Assembly (NCBI GenBank): GCA_964463485.1
Contig: CAYXDO010000040.1
Coordinates: 1-64,000, forward strand
Direction: 5' to 3'
Length of the DNA: 64,000 nucleotides
Source of the DNA: CAYXDO01 sp964463485
GTDB taxonomy: Bacteria; Myxococcota; Kuafuiibacteriia; Kuafuiibacteriales; Kuafuiibacteriaceae
Shown in pieces: positions 9,624 to 16,169 of this stretch. The translations under genes were made by a program, and so were the position numbers. Below the pieces are notes generated by a model. The model saw only the letters and a program-made list of their open reading frames with translations. It did no database searches and was not told where the DNA came from. Every line of letters begins with the position of its first letter. Position 1 is the first letter of the stretch.

Positions 9624-10916
9624 ATGATGCGAGGCGTGCGCACCGCGCTCGGTTCGACGGCGTCACCAGCGCTCTTGCTCTTCGCCTGCGCCGAGCCTTT
9701 CGTCGCGATCCCGATGCTCCCAGAGGGCACCCGCGCCTTGGTCGTGAGCACGGTCGCGGACGGCCGGCGGGCGTGGACGGCGACCGAACCCTCGGGCTCG
9801 GTGCATGCCGTCGCGGAGGAGATCAGCGTGGCGGCCTACGACCAGAGCCCTTCCGAGCTCGGGCTGCATGAAGGCGTCTTCTTCCCAGCGCCCGATGGCT
9901 CGTGCGCGTTGTTGTGGCCGTCGGTCGTGTACGGCGGAACGCCCAGCGAGGGCCTGCGACAGATCGACGGCGATGATTTGACAGAGGCCCTCGTCCCGAA
10001 CGCCGAGCGCCGCTGCTCCGAGTGCCCTTTCTTCACCGAGGACCCGGTCCCGTACGGACCGTTCGCGGCTTCGGTCAGCATCGCGTTCGCGGTGCCGTTG
10101 CCCGACGGTCGCGCGCTCGTCGGCGGACGTTCTTATGGGACGTTCGCCGTGTCGACCGAAGCCTCGACGCCGGTGGCGGGCTGCGACCTGTACACGGCGG
10201 CAGCCCCTGCGCCGGATGGGCGCCTTTGGCTCGCGGGCACGTCCACGCGGACCTTCGTCGACCTCGTCGAGGTTCGGGACGACCGCTGCGAAGTGCTCGA
10301 GTCCATCCCCGTCGCTGATGCTCTCGATGAAGTCAGGTTCGTGGAGACCGACCCCGCCGACGCCGAGCAAGTCGCGGCCTCCACCAAGTTAGGCAAGCTC
10401 TTCCGTCGGGCCGGGAGTCGCTTCGAGCTCATCCTCGACATTCCGCGGCAGTCCCTCTTCGACGACGGCGGCCTCGTGGCGACCGGTCCGGGTGAGTTGG
10501 CCTTTAGCCCCGGCAGCTCGGAAGTGGTGTTCGTCGGCCGCGGCAGGCCCCTGACCTATCGCGCAACCCAATACTCGTCGGTCTCGGCGCTCGGGTATTG
10601 GCCCGGCGTCGGCGTGGTCGCGGGTGACCTGCAGGGGGACCTGTTCTTGTTCGACGACGGCACCTTCGAGCCCCTCCGGACCCTCACGCGCGCCTTCGTC
10701 GGCGCCATCCTCCCCTACCGCGACGGGATCATCGCCACCGCAGCCAACGGCCTCTACTTCGTGCCCAAGAGCCGCGTGGAGTGTGAGGACCAGACCCTGG
10801 GCAACACGAGCAGCGGAGCGCCGCTCAATGGGTTCGTGGTGGGCGACACGATCTTCCTTGGAGATGCGAGGGAGAGAGCGATTCCGACCGGAGTGTGGCT
10901 GATTCCCGATCGATGA
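9624..10916 (+). CDS. Secreted lipoprotein, beta-propeller-like
   Basis: A 430-aa protein with a lipoprotein signal: hydrophobic SPALLLFAC near residues 14-22, Cys at the lipobox, then EPF. The mature part has repeated short beta segments with acidic loops (for example GRLWLAGTS, DDGGLVATGPGELAFS, GDLQGDLFLFDDG, YRDGIIATAANGLYFV), as in propeller-fold proteins that accumulate in myxobacteria. Two Cys pairs (ERRCSECPF and others) may form disulfides. It lies 42 bp after the TonB receptor on the same strand and may share its transcript. It resembles in style the two lipoproteins at 32.9-36.0 kb. No enzymatic motif is visible. Confidence 0.75.
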   Translation: MMRGVRTALGSTASPALLLFACAEPFVAIPMLPEGTRALVVSTVADGRRAWTATEPSGSVHAVAEEISVAAYDQSPSELGLHEGVFFPAPDGSCALLWPSVVYGGTPSEGLRQIDGDDLTEALVPNAERRCSECPFFTEDPVPYGPFAASVSIAFAVPLPDGRALVGGRSYGTFAVSTEASTPVAGCDLYTAAAPAPDGRLWLAGTSTRTFVDLVEVRDDRCEVLESIPVADALDEVRFVETDPADAEQVAASTKLGKLFRRAGSRFELILDIPRQSLFDDGGLVATGPGELAFSPGSSEVVFVGRGRPLTYRATQYSSVSALGYWPGVGVVAGDLQGDLFLFDDGTFEPLRTLTRAFVGAILPYRDGIIATAANGLYFVPKSRVECEDQTLGNTSSGAPLNGFVVGDTIFLGDARERAIPTGVWLIPDR

Positions 10917-11005
10917 GCTCCAGCCGAGGTCGGCCTCGGCCTCGAACAAACGAAGAAGCCGCCGCGTCCTCCATCCCGAGTTCGCGCCCTCGGCGGTCGG
11001 CGACG

Positions 11006-11335
11006 TCACGCCGAAGCGCGGAGCGGGTCCGCTCGCGAAGTCAGCGACGCGATCACTTCCACGACGTCCTCGTCGCCCTCCCGCGAAGCGATCGCGCGCG
11101 CCACCCTAGCGGCAGCTTCTCGATACGTACCGACTTCGAGGACTCTCGAGATCGATGCCCGTAGCCGCTCCACCGAGGCGCTGGGCTTCAGCTTCACTCC
11201 TGCGCCAAGGTAAGTGACTTTCTCATTCTGGTCGCGACCCATCGGAATGCAGACCATGGGCCCTTTGACGACCGTGCCGTGACCACAATGAGTCACCAGA
11301 ACGGACGTCTGCGGGAGGACTCTCGCGTGCGACAC
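11006..11335 (-). pseudogene. C-terminal remnant of a GT1-family glycosyltransferase
   Basis: A 109-aa frame whose residues about 6-70 match the sugar-nucleotide-binding region of UGT/MGT-type glycosyltransferases: VLPQTSVLVTHCGHGTVVKG, then PMVCIPMGRDQN, then LGAGVKLKPSAS. In intact relatives (about 400 aa, from memory) roughly five residues lie between the VVKG and PMVCIPMG blocks and more between the DQN and GAG blocks; here both gaps are shortened. The whole N-terminal acceptor domain is missing, and immediately upstream sits a 12-bp tandem repeat instead of coding sequence. I read this as a decayed 3' end. A short functional ORF cannot be excluded, but catalytic activity is very unlikely. 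Confidence 0.7.
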
Positions 11336-11337
11336 CC

Positions 11338-11430
11338 CACGAACCCCTGCACGAACCCCTCCACGAACCCCTGCACGAACCCCTCCACGAACCCCTGCAC
11401 GAACCCCTCCACGAACCCTGCACGAACCCC
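11338..11430. repeat. 12-bp tandem repeat, about 8 units
   Basis: Units CACGAACCCCTG and CACGAACCCCTC alternate head to tail from 11338, with a single 11-bp unit near 11410. A 12-bp period is four codons, so frames stay open through it and translate as a low-complexity peptide; I do not call it coding. It abuts the 5' edge of the glycosyltransferase remnant and runs into the first palindromic dispersed repeat. The block 11336-11607 otherwise holds only those palindromes. Confidence 0.9.
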
Positions 11431-11531
11431 TGGGAGCGCAGGCATCTTGCCTGCGCGTAAGCTTCGCGGACCTTCGCCTCGGAGCACTCCGCCTGGGAGC
11501 GCAGGCATCTTCCCTGCGCGTAAGCTTCGCG
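11431..11531. repeat. Two copies of a REP-like palindromic dispersed repeat
   Basis: Two copies of a unit reading GGGAGCGCAGGCATCTT..CTGCGCGTAAGCTTCGCGGACC-like lie about 63 bp apart (palindrome cores at 11436-11456 and 11499-11519). The core is a hairpin with 9-bp arms GCGCAGGCA and TGCCTGCGC around a TCT loop; the second copy has one mismatch. The same unit recurs at least seven more times in the window. Confidence 0.85.
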
Positions 11532-11607
11532 GACCCCGGACCCTCGGACCAGGACCCCCGGACCAGCTCACGTTGTCCTTGGTCGGAGTCCGTCGTACCG
11601 TGCCAGC

Positions 11608-11853
11608 GTGCCTTCGCCTTCTCTGATTCGCGTGCCCTACGAACGCCTGAGCGCGGACACGCTTCGGGCCGTGATCACTGAGTTCGTGACGCGAGAGGGA
11701 ACCGAATATGGCGAGCGCGAAATCTCGCTCGACGAGAAGGTAGCTTCGGTCCTCGGCCAATTGAGGATGGGAACAGCGGTGCTCATCTTCGACAGCGACT
11801 CACAGTCGACGACCGTCGTCGCGTCCAACGATCCGGTCCTGCGCGGAGGCTGA
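11608..11853 (+). CDS. UPF0270 (YheU-like) small protein
   Basis: An 81-aa protein starting at GTG 11608. The string LSADTLRAVITEFVTREGTEYGE with VASVLGQLRMGTAVLIFDSDS matches the UPF0270/YheU family (72 aa in E. coli, from memory), whose function is not established. The family's hallmark VxREGTxYGxxE is intact at about residues 27-38. It stands alone between blocks of palindromic repeats, with no operon partner. An alternative start at GTG 11632 would give a length closer to the family. Confidence 0.85.
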   Translation: MPSPSLIRVPYERLSADTLRAVITEFVTREGTEYGEREISLDEKVASVLGQLRMGTAVLIFDSDSQSTTVVASNDPVLRGG

Positions 11854-12008
11854 GTGCGGACTTCTTCATGCGGCGCGCGGAATCGCCAGGCTTCAGCGCC
11901 AAGCTTATGCGCAGGCAAGATGCCTGTGCTCCCAGGGGTGGCCGCGCTCCCAGGCGAAGGGGTCCGCGTTCGCAGGCGGAGTGCCCCGAGGCGAAGGGTC
12001 CGCGAAGC

Positions 12009-12154
12009 TTAACAGGACGCTGAAAAAGTCGACTTCTCGGACCGATGCGCTGTGCTTGATCGTCACGGACCAGCAAATTCAAGCGCTTACCGGGTGAATC
12101 GGGCACGGGCACGGGCACGGCATGAGTTTCGGAGCCTTTTCAGCGTCCTGTTAA
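12009..12154. mobile_element. MITE with 18-bp terminal inverted repeats and TA flanks
   Basis: TTAACAGGACGCTGAAAA (12009-12026) is repeated perfectly inverted at 12137-12154. Read with the outer TA pairs as target duplication, the element is about 140 bp, beginning ACAGG and ending CCTGT. It splits a copy of the palindromic repeat: left flank GCGAAGC-TTA and right flank TAA-GCGCAGGC rejoin to the usual GCGAAGCTTA..GCGCAGGC consensus. TA duplication and short perfect ends fit an IS630/Tc1-mariner-type non-autonomous element. The interior is non-coding and includes a GGGCAC hexamer run. A decayed relative may lie near 28316-28441. Confidence 0.8.
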
Positions 12155-12175
12155 GCGCAGGCAAGATGCCTGCGC
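12155..12175. repeat. REP-like palindrome (copy adjoining the MITE)
   Basis: This hairpin core has arms GCGCAGGCA and TGCCTGCGC around an AGA loop, i.e. the reverse orientation of the copies at 11.4-11.5 kb. It is the right half of the repeat unit interrupted by the MITE. Another copy in the same orientation lies at 11909-11929. Confidence 0.85.
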
Positions 12176-12277
12176 TCCCAGGGGGTTGCGCTCCCAGGGG
12201 TGCGTGCCCCACGCGAAGCGTCGACTGGTTGTGTCCGGCGTCGCAAGAGTGTAGAGCTTCCCACCTCAGGATTCGAG

Positions 12278-13180
12278 ATGGCAGAACAGAGATCGATCGG
12301 CGAACGCGCCGCGCGCCAACTGGCCAACACGACCAAGACGCCGCCGCAGTGGCGCGGCGCGTCCCCGCGATGGCTCACCCAGATGCTCCCGTGGGTTCCG
12401 GTGGAGGCTGGTGTCTATCGCCTCAACCAAGCGCTCGATGACCAGTTCGCCGTGCGATGCAGCCCCGAGCCCGGGGAGACTCTCCCCGTGGCGTTCAACG
12501 ACTATGACGCCCAGCCGAGAGAGTATGTGCTCACGTCGATCACCACCACGGTCGAGATTTCCACGCGAGTCTCCGACCTCTTTCGAAGCCCGATGGACCA
12601 GGTCAAGGAGCAACTCTCCCTGACCGTCGACAAGCTCAAGGAAAAGCAGGAGAACGAGCTCCTCAACAACCGCAGCTACGGGTTGCTCAACAACGTCGAC
12701 CCCGAGATGAAGATCAAGTCGCGCAGCGGACGGCCGACTCCGGACGATCTCGACGAGCTGATCGCGTTGGTATGGAAAGAGCCGGCGTTCTTCTTGGCGC
12801 ACCCCAAGGCGATCGCGGCCTTCGGGCGTGAGTGCACTCGCCGCGGAGTTCCGCCGCCGACTGTGCAGCTCTTCGGGTGTCCCTTTCTCACGTGGCGCGG
12901 CCTTCCGCTCGTGCCTTGTGACAAGATTCCGATCAAAGGGAACAAAACCGATCTCCTCCTGCTCAGAACGGGCGAGAGAAAGCGCGGCGTCATCGGGCTG
13001 TTCCAACCTGGGCTTCCCGGTGAAGTCAGCCCTAGCCTCTCGGTGCGGCTGATGGGTATCGGGCCGACCGGGAACGCGAGCTATTTGCTCACCCTGTATT
13101 GCTCGGTCGCGGTGATGGTTCACGACGCACTCGGCGCGCTGGAAGGCGTAACGATCGATCACTACCATGAGTACGCCTGA
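12278..13180 (+). CDS. Family 2A encapsulin shell protein (SrpI-like)
   Basis: A 300-aa HK97-fold protein that self-assembles into a nanocompartment. Recognition is by whole-length similarity, from memory, to Synechococcus elongatus SrpI: shared blocks AARQLAN (11-17), WVPVEAG (39-45), YDAQPREYVL, RVSDLF, KWKEPAFFLAHP-type LAHPKAIAAFGRECTRRG, RTGE, and FQPGLPGE, with closing HYHEYA. Length equals Family 2A shells. It lacks the cyclic-nucleotide-binding insertion of Family 2B shells. ATG 12278 is chosen for the AGGA six bases upstream and the match of MAEQRSIGER with other shells. The last 14 bases overlap the start of the cysteine desulfurase gene, the standard Family 2A cargo. It is easily misannotated as a phage capsid or major membrane protein I. 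Confidence is high; the sulfur role is by analogy. Confidence 0.93.
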   Translation: MAEQRSIGERAARQLANTTKTPPQWRGASPRWLTQMLPWVPVEAGVYRLNQALDDQFAVRCSPEPGETLPVAFNDYDAQPREYVLTSITTTVEISTRVSDLFRSPMDQVKEQLSLTVDKLKEKQENELLNNRSYGLLNNVDPEMKIKSRSGRPTPDDLDELIALVWKEPAFFLAHPKAIAAFGRECTRRGVPPPTVQLFGCPFLTWRGLPLVPCDKIPIKGNKTDLLLLRTGERKRGVIGLFQPGLPGEVSPSLSVRLMGIGPTGNASYLLTLYCSVAVMVHDALGALEGVTIDHYHEYA

Positions 13181-15014
13181 GAACGGCGCCCCGCACGAGC
13201 GTTACCTGGCCGATCGACTCACACCCACGCCGGGGCAAGCTCCTTCTCCCAACCCACCGACGCCCGGGATCGCGCTAGCGGCCGCCCGTGTCCCGGGCGC
13301 GCCGACGGTGCCCGACCCCGAGCCCTGGTCACTCACTCAGCTCGTGTCGAGCCTTGCGAACGAGCTCTTTTCGCAGCAGGGCCCCCCGTCGCTCGAGCTT
13401 CGCGAGACGGCGGACGCGCCTCGAAGTCACACCGCCCCTGATGGCGTTGGACTCGCCGTCCCCTCGGGGGCTCAGCCGCCCATTCCTTCGTCGCGGGAGA
13501 CCTTCGCGGGCCCCTCCTTCCCCATCTCTCCGTTCTCCGGCACGCCGAGCCTCGATGACCAGCGACTCATGTCGATCGGGGGAACGACTCCGGAAATTCC
13601 GAACGCACCGCTGGTCAGACCAGACCTCGCCGCCGCGGCTTCAGATCCGTCCGAGAGCCCGCCCTACTGGGTTCCGTACGGCAACACAGAGCTCCCAAGC
13701 GCGGATGAGTGGAGGCGGAAGCCGGGTTCCGAGGAGAGTCTACCGTTCCAGCTCGATCCCATCCCCGCCCTCGGCGCCTCTGATCGGGAGGCCTTCGATC
13801 CCGTGTCCTTACGAGGTGAGTTTCCGATCCTCGAGGAGAGAGTCCACGGCAAGCGGCTCGTCTGGCTCGACAACGCCGCGACCACTCAGAAGCCGCGGGC
13901 AGTCATCGATCGGCTGACTCATTTTTACGAGCACGAGAATTCGAACATTCACCGGGGCGCCCACACGCTGGCCGCGCGCGCGACCGACGCGTACGAAGGC
14001 GCTCGTGAGTCCGTCCGTCGATTCTTGAACGCGCCTTCGGTCAAAGAGATCGTCTTCGTGCGGGGCACGACCGAAGGCATCAACCTCGTCGCCCAAAGCT
14101 GGGGCCGTCGCCACGTACAAGCCGGCGACGAGCTCGTGATCTCCTGGCTCGAGCACCACGCCAACATCGTCCCGTGGCAACAGCTCGCCACCGAGAAAGG
14201 AGCGAGGCTCCGAGTCGCTCCGGTCGACGATCGGGGCCAGGTGTTGCTCGACGAGTACGAGAAGCTCCTCGGGCCGAAAACGCGGATTGTCTCTTTGACT
14301 CAGGTTTCGAACGCGCTCGGCACGGTCAGCCCGGTCCGCGAAATGACCGCCATGGCCCATCGACACGGCGCGAGGGTGCTCATCGACGGCGCGCAGTCCG
14401 TCTCGCACATGCGGGTAGACGTTCAGGAGCTGGATTGTGATTTCTTCGTCTTCTCCGGGCACAAAGTCTTCGCCCCCACCGGAATCGGAGCGCTCTTTGG
14501 AAAGTCCGACGTCCTGAGCTCGATGCCGCCGTGGCAGGGTGGCGGCAACATGATCGAGGACGTCACTTTCGAACGAACCGTCTATCAGCCTGCGCCAGCG
14601 CGATTCGAGGCCGGCACGGCGAGCATCGGGGACGCCGTGGGTTTGGGCGCGGCGCTCGATTGGCTGACTCGGGTCGGCATCGACAATGTCTCGCGTTACG
14701 AGCACGAGTTGCTCGTGTATGGCACCGAGCGGTTGCTGACGGTTCCGGGCCTCCGCCTCATCGGTACGGCGCTCGAAAGAGCCGGGGTGATGTCGTTCAT
14801 CATGGAGGGTCACAAGACCCAGGAGATCGGAGGGCTCCTCGACCAGGAAGGGATCGCCGTGCGAAGTGGGCATCACTGTGCGCAGCCCATCTTGCGGAGG
14901 TTCGGGCTCGAGGCGACGGTCCGTGCCTCGTTGGCGCCGTACAACTCGGAGGACGACTTGGATGCGCTCGTCGACGCCTTGCGTCGAATTCAGGCGGGCA
15001 CGTCGAGAGGGTGA
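13167..15014 (+). CDS. Encapsulated cysteine desulfurase with N-terminal cargo domain
   Basis: A 615-aa PLP enzyme of the SufS/class II type that removes sulfur from L-cysteine as an enzyme persulfide, giving alanine. The catalytic part begins near residue 215 (FPILEERVHGKRL, then WLDNAATTQKP); PLP-binding K433 lies in FSGHKVFAPTG and persulfide-forming C571 in RSGHHCAQP. Residues 1 to about 212 are a Pro/Ala/Ser-rich, probably disordered extension absent from ordinary SufS (about 410 aa). It contains SLANELFS (62-69) and YWVPYG, which recall, from memory, conserved motifs of Family 2A cargo-loading domains. It overlaps the shell gene by 14 bases and is followed after 3 bases by the rhodanese-XRE-cupin gene. 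I infer that it is packaged inside the shell. Confidence 0.95.
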   Translation: MSTPENGAPHERYLADRLTPTPGQAPSPNPPTPGIALAAARVPGAPTVPDPEPWSLTQLVSSLANELFSQQGPPSLELRETADAPRSHTAPDGVGLAVPSGAQPPIPSSRETFAGPSFPISPFSGTPSLDDQRLMSIGGTTPEIPNAPLVRPDLAAAASDPSESPPYWVPYGNTELPSADEWRRKPGSEESLPFQLDPIPALGASDREAFDPVSLRGEFPILEERVHGKRLVWLDNAATTQKPRAVIDRLTHFYEHENSNIHRGAHTLAARATDAYEGARESVRRFLNAPSVKEIVFVRGTTEGINLVAQSWGRRHVQAGDELVISWLEHHANIVPWQQLATEKGARLRVAPVDDRGQVLLDEYEKLLGPKTRIVSLTQVSNALGTVSPVREMTAMAHRHGARVLIDGAQSVSHMRVDVQELDCDFFVFSGHKVFAPTGIGALFGKSDVLSSMPPWQGGGNMIEDVTFERTVYQPAPARFEAGTASIGDAVGLGAALDWLTRVGIDNVSRYEHELLVYGTERLLTVPGLRLIGTALERAGVMSFIMEGHKTQEIGGLLDQEGIAVRSGHHCAQPILRRFGLEATVRASLAPYNSEDDLDALVDALRRIQAGTSRG

Positions 15015-15017
15015 GCC

Positions 15018-15938
15018 ATGACGCGAACGCTGAGTATCTTGGACGCACAGCACATCGGATTGACGAGCTTCGACGTCGTCGACGTCCGCGAGCCGGACGA
15101 GTTTGCGCGGGGACACCTCCCGGGCGCGCGTTCGGTGCCGCTCTCGAAGCTCACGGAGAGTCTGGGTGACCACCTTCCGCGTGACAAGGTCCTGTTCGTC
15201 TGCGCGAAAGGGATGCGAAGCCAAGTGGCCGCCTCGGCCGCCGAAAAGTTTGGGCTCGGGGAGGTGTACAGCCTGGAGGGAGGCACCTTGGCCTGGGAGA
15301 GTGCGGGCCTCCCCGTCGAGCGCCCCGCACCTCCCGCGGCAGTTGCGGCGCCAAGGCCGCTGCCGGTCGTCGACGACAGTGTCTCCCCCGAGCTCGACGC
15401 GATCGTGGCGGTCAACATGGGTGAGCTGCGCCGGAAGCGCGGCATGAGTCTGGACGAGCTCGCCGGTCACACGGGCCTGAGTCGAACGCTCCTTGGCCAG
15501 ATCGAGAACGGCCGGACCTCACCCTCCGTGAGTATGGTCTGGAAGATCGCGCGCGTCTTCGATGTCCCCTTCTCGGCGCTCCTGGTCACCGATCGGCAGA
15601 GCGCGACGACCTTCTTGGCCGGTGCCAAAGCCAAGCGGCTGGTGAGTCCAGACGGTCGATTCTCCTCTCGCGCCCTCTTTCCGGCTGGAGAGAGTCCCAA
15701 CGTCGAGTTTTATGAGTTGTTTCTGGCAGCCCACAGCAGGGAAGACGCAGAGCCGCACCGTGCGGGGACTAGAGAGAACCTCGTCGTCACCGCCGGGCGG
15801 CTCGACCTCGAGCTGCCCACCGAGCGCTTCAACCTCGAGAAGGGCGACGCCATCGCTTTCTCCGCGGACGTCCCTCATGCTTACGTCAATCCAGGCCGCC
15901 AGGAGTGCTGGATGTATCTCGTGATGACCTACAGCTAG
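15018..15938 (+). CDS. Rhodanese - XRE HTH - cupin fusion regulator
   Basis: A 306-aa three-domain protein. Residues about 8-100 are a rhodanese (VDVREPDEFARGHLPGA, active-site C62 in VCAKGMRS). Residues about 130-190 are an XRE helix-turn-helix (LRRKRGMSLDELAGHTGLSRTLLGQIENG). Residues about 215-306 are a cupin (PHRAGTRENLVV, LEKGDAIAF, PHAYVNPG). XRE-cupin proteins are common transcription regulators; fusing one to a sulfurtransferase suggests that the rhodanese cysteine receives persulfide sulfur and controls DNA binding, possibly at this operon. It could also accept sulfur from the adjacent desulfurase. It starts 3 bases after the desulfurase stop. Its own TAG stop lies inside the left inverted repeat of the following hairpin element, although the cupin looks complete. 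Confidence 0.92.
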   Translation: MTRTLSILDAQHIGLTSFDVVDVREPDEFARGHLPGARSVPLSKLTESLGDHLPRDKVLFVCAKGMRSQVAASAAEKFGLGEVYSLEGGTLAWESAGLPVERPAPPAAVAAPRPLPVVDDSVSPELDAIVAVNMGELRRKRGMSLDELAGHTGLSRTLLGQIENGRTSPSVSMVWKIARVFDVPFSALLVTDRQSATTFLAGAKAKRLVSPDGRFSSRALFPAGESPNVEFYELFLAAHSREDAEPHRAGTRENLVVTAGRLDLELPTERFNLEKGDAIAFSADVPHAYVNPGRQECWMYLVMTYS

Positions 15939-16169
15939 CACTACTGTGTCAAACGAAATCCCCCACGTTTTTCGAGCACGAGCACGAACGAGCACGAACG
16001 AGCACGAGCACGATTTCCTGACAGCGAATTCCCAGACCTGTCGAGTTCTGGAACGGACAAGAGTGAAACTCGTTCGAATGCTCGAAGACCTTCGTGCTCG
16101 TGCTCGTGCTCGTTCGTGCTCGTGCTCGAAAGATTTCGAGGACTTACAAATTTGACACAGTAGTGCTAG
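15935..16169. mobile_element. Hairpin MITE with GAGCAC arrays (copy 1)
   Basis: A 235-bp element bounded by perfect 19-bp inverted repeats, CTAGCACTACTGTGTCAAA at 15935-15953 and its complement at 16151-16169. Inside each end are arrays of GAGCAC/GAGCACGAAC units in opposite orientation (about 15975-16012 and 16092-16130), so the whole can fold into a long stem with a loop of about 80 nt. It lies between convergent genes: it carries the stop of the rhodanese fusion gene on one strand and the last codons and stop of the YfhO-like gene on the other. A second copy in opposite orientation is at 57105-57340. No transposase is encoded. Confidence 0.85.

Larger units (their letters stand above)
11854..12277. 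other. Repeat-filled intergenic region upstream of encapsulin operon
   Basis: These 424 bases contain two palindromic dispersed repeats (cores 11909-11929 and 12155-12175) and, between them, a MITE with perfect 18-bp inverted ends. The ~100 bp nearest the encapsulin start (12176-12277) must hold the operon promoter, but I could not identify -35/-10 boxes with confidence. AGGA at 12268-12271, six bases before the ATG, is the ribosome binding site. Confidence 0.7.

Noticed and set aside
11338..11430. Short tandem array as a CRISPR
   Set aside because: Units are directly contiguous 12-mers with no unique spacers and no cas genes nearby; the hexamer arrays at 15.9, 32.6, 47.3 and 57.2 kb fail for the same reason.
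12278..13180. Reading the shell gene as a prophage major capsid protein
   Set aside because: HK97 fold is shared by encapsulins, but there are no portal, terminase, protease or tail genes, and the adjacent desulfurase is the known Family 2A cargo.
13809..15470. Long minus-strand frame (about 553 codons) opposite the desulfurase and rhodanese genes
   Set aside because: Conflicts with two strongly recognised enzymes; its own product has no recognisable motif.
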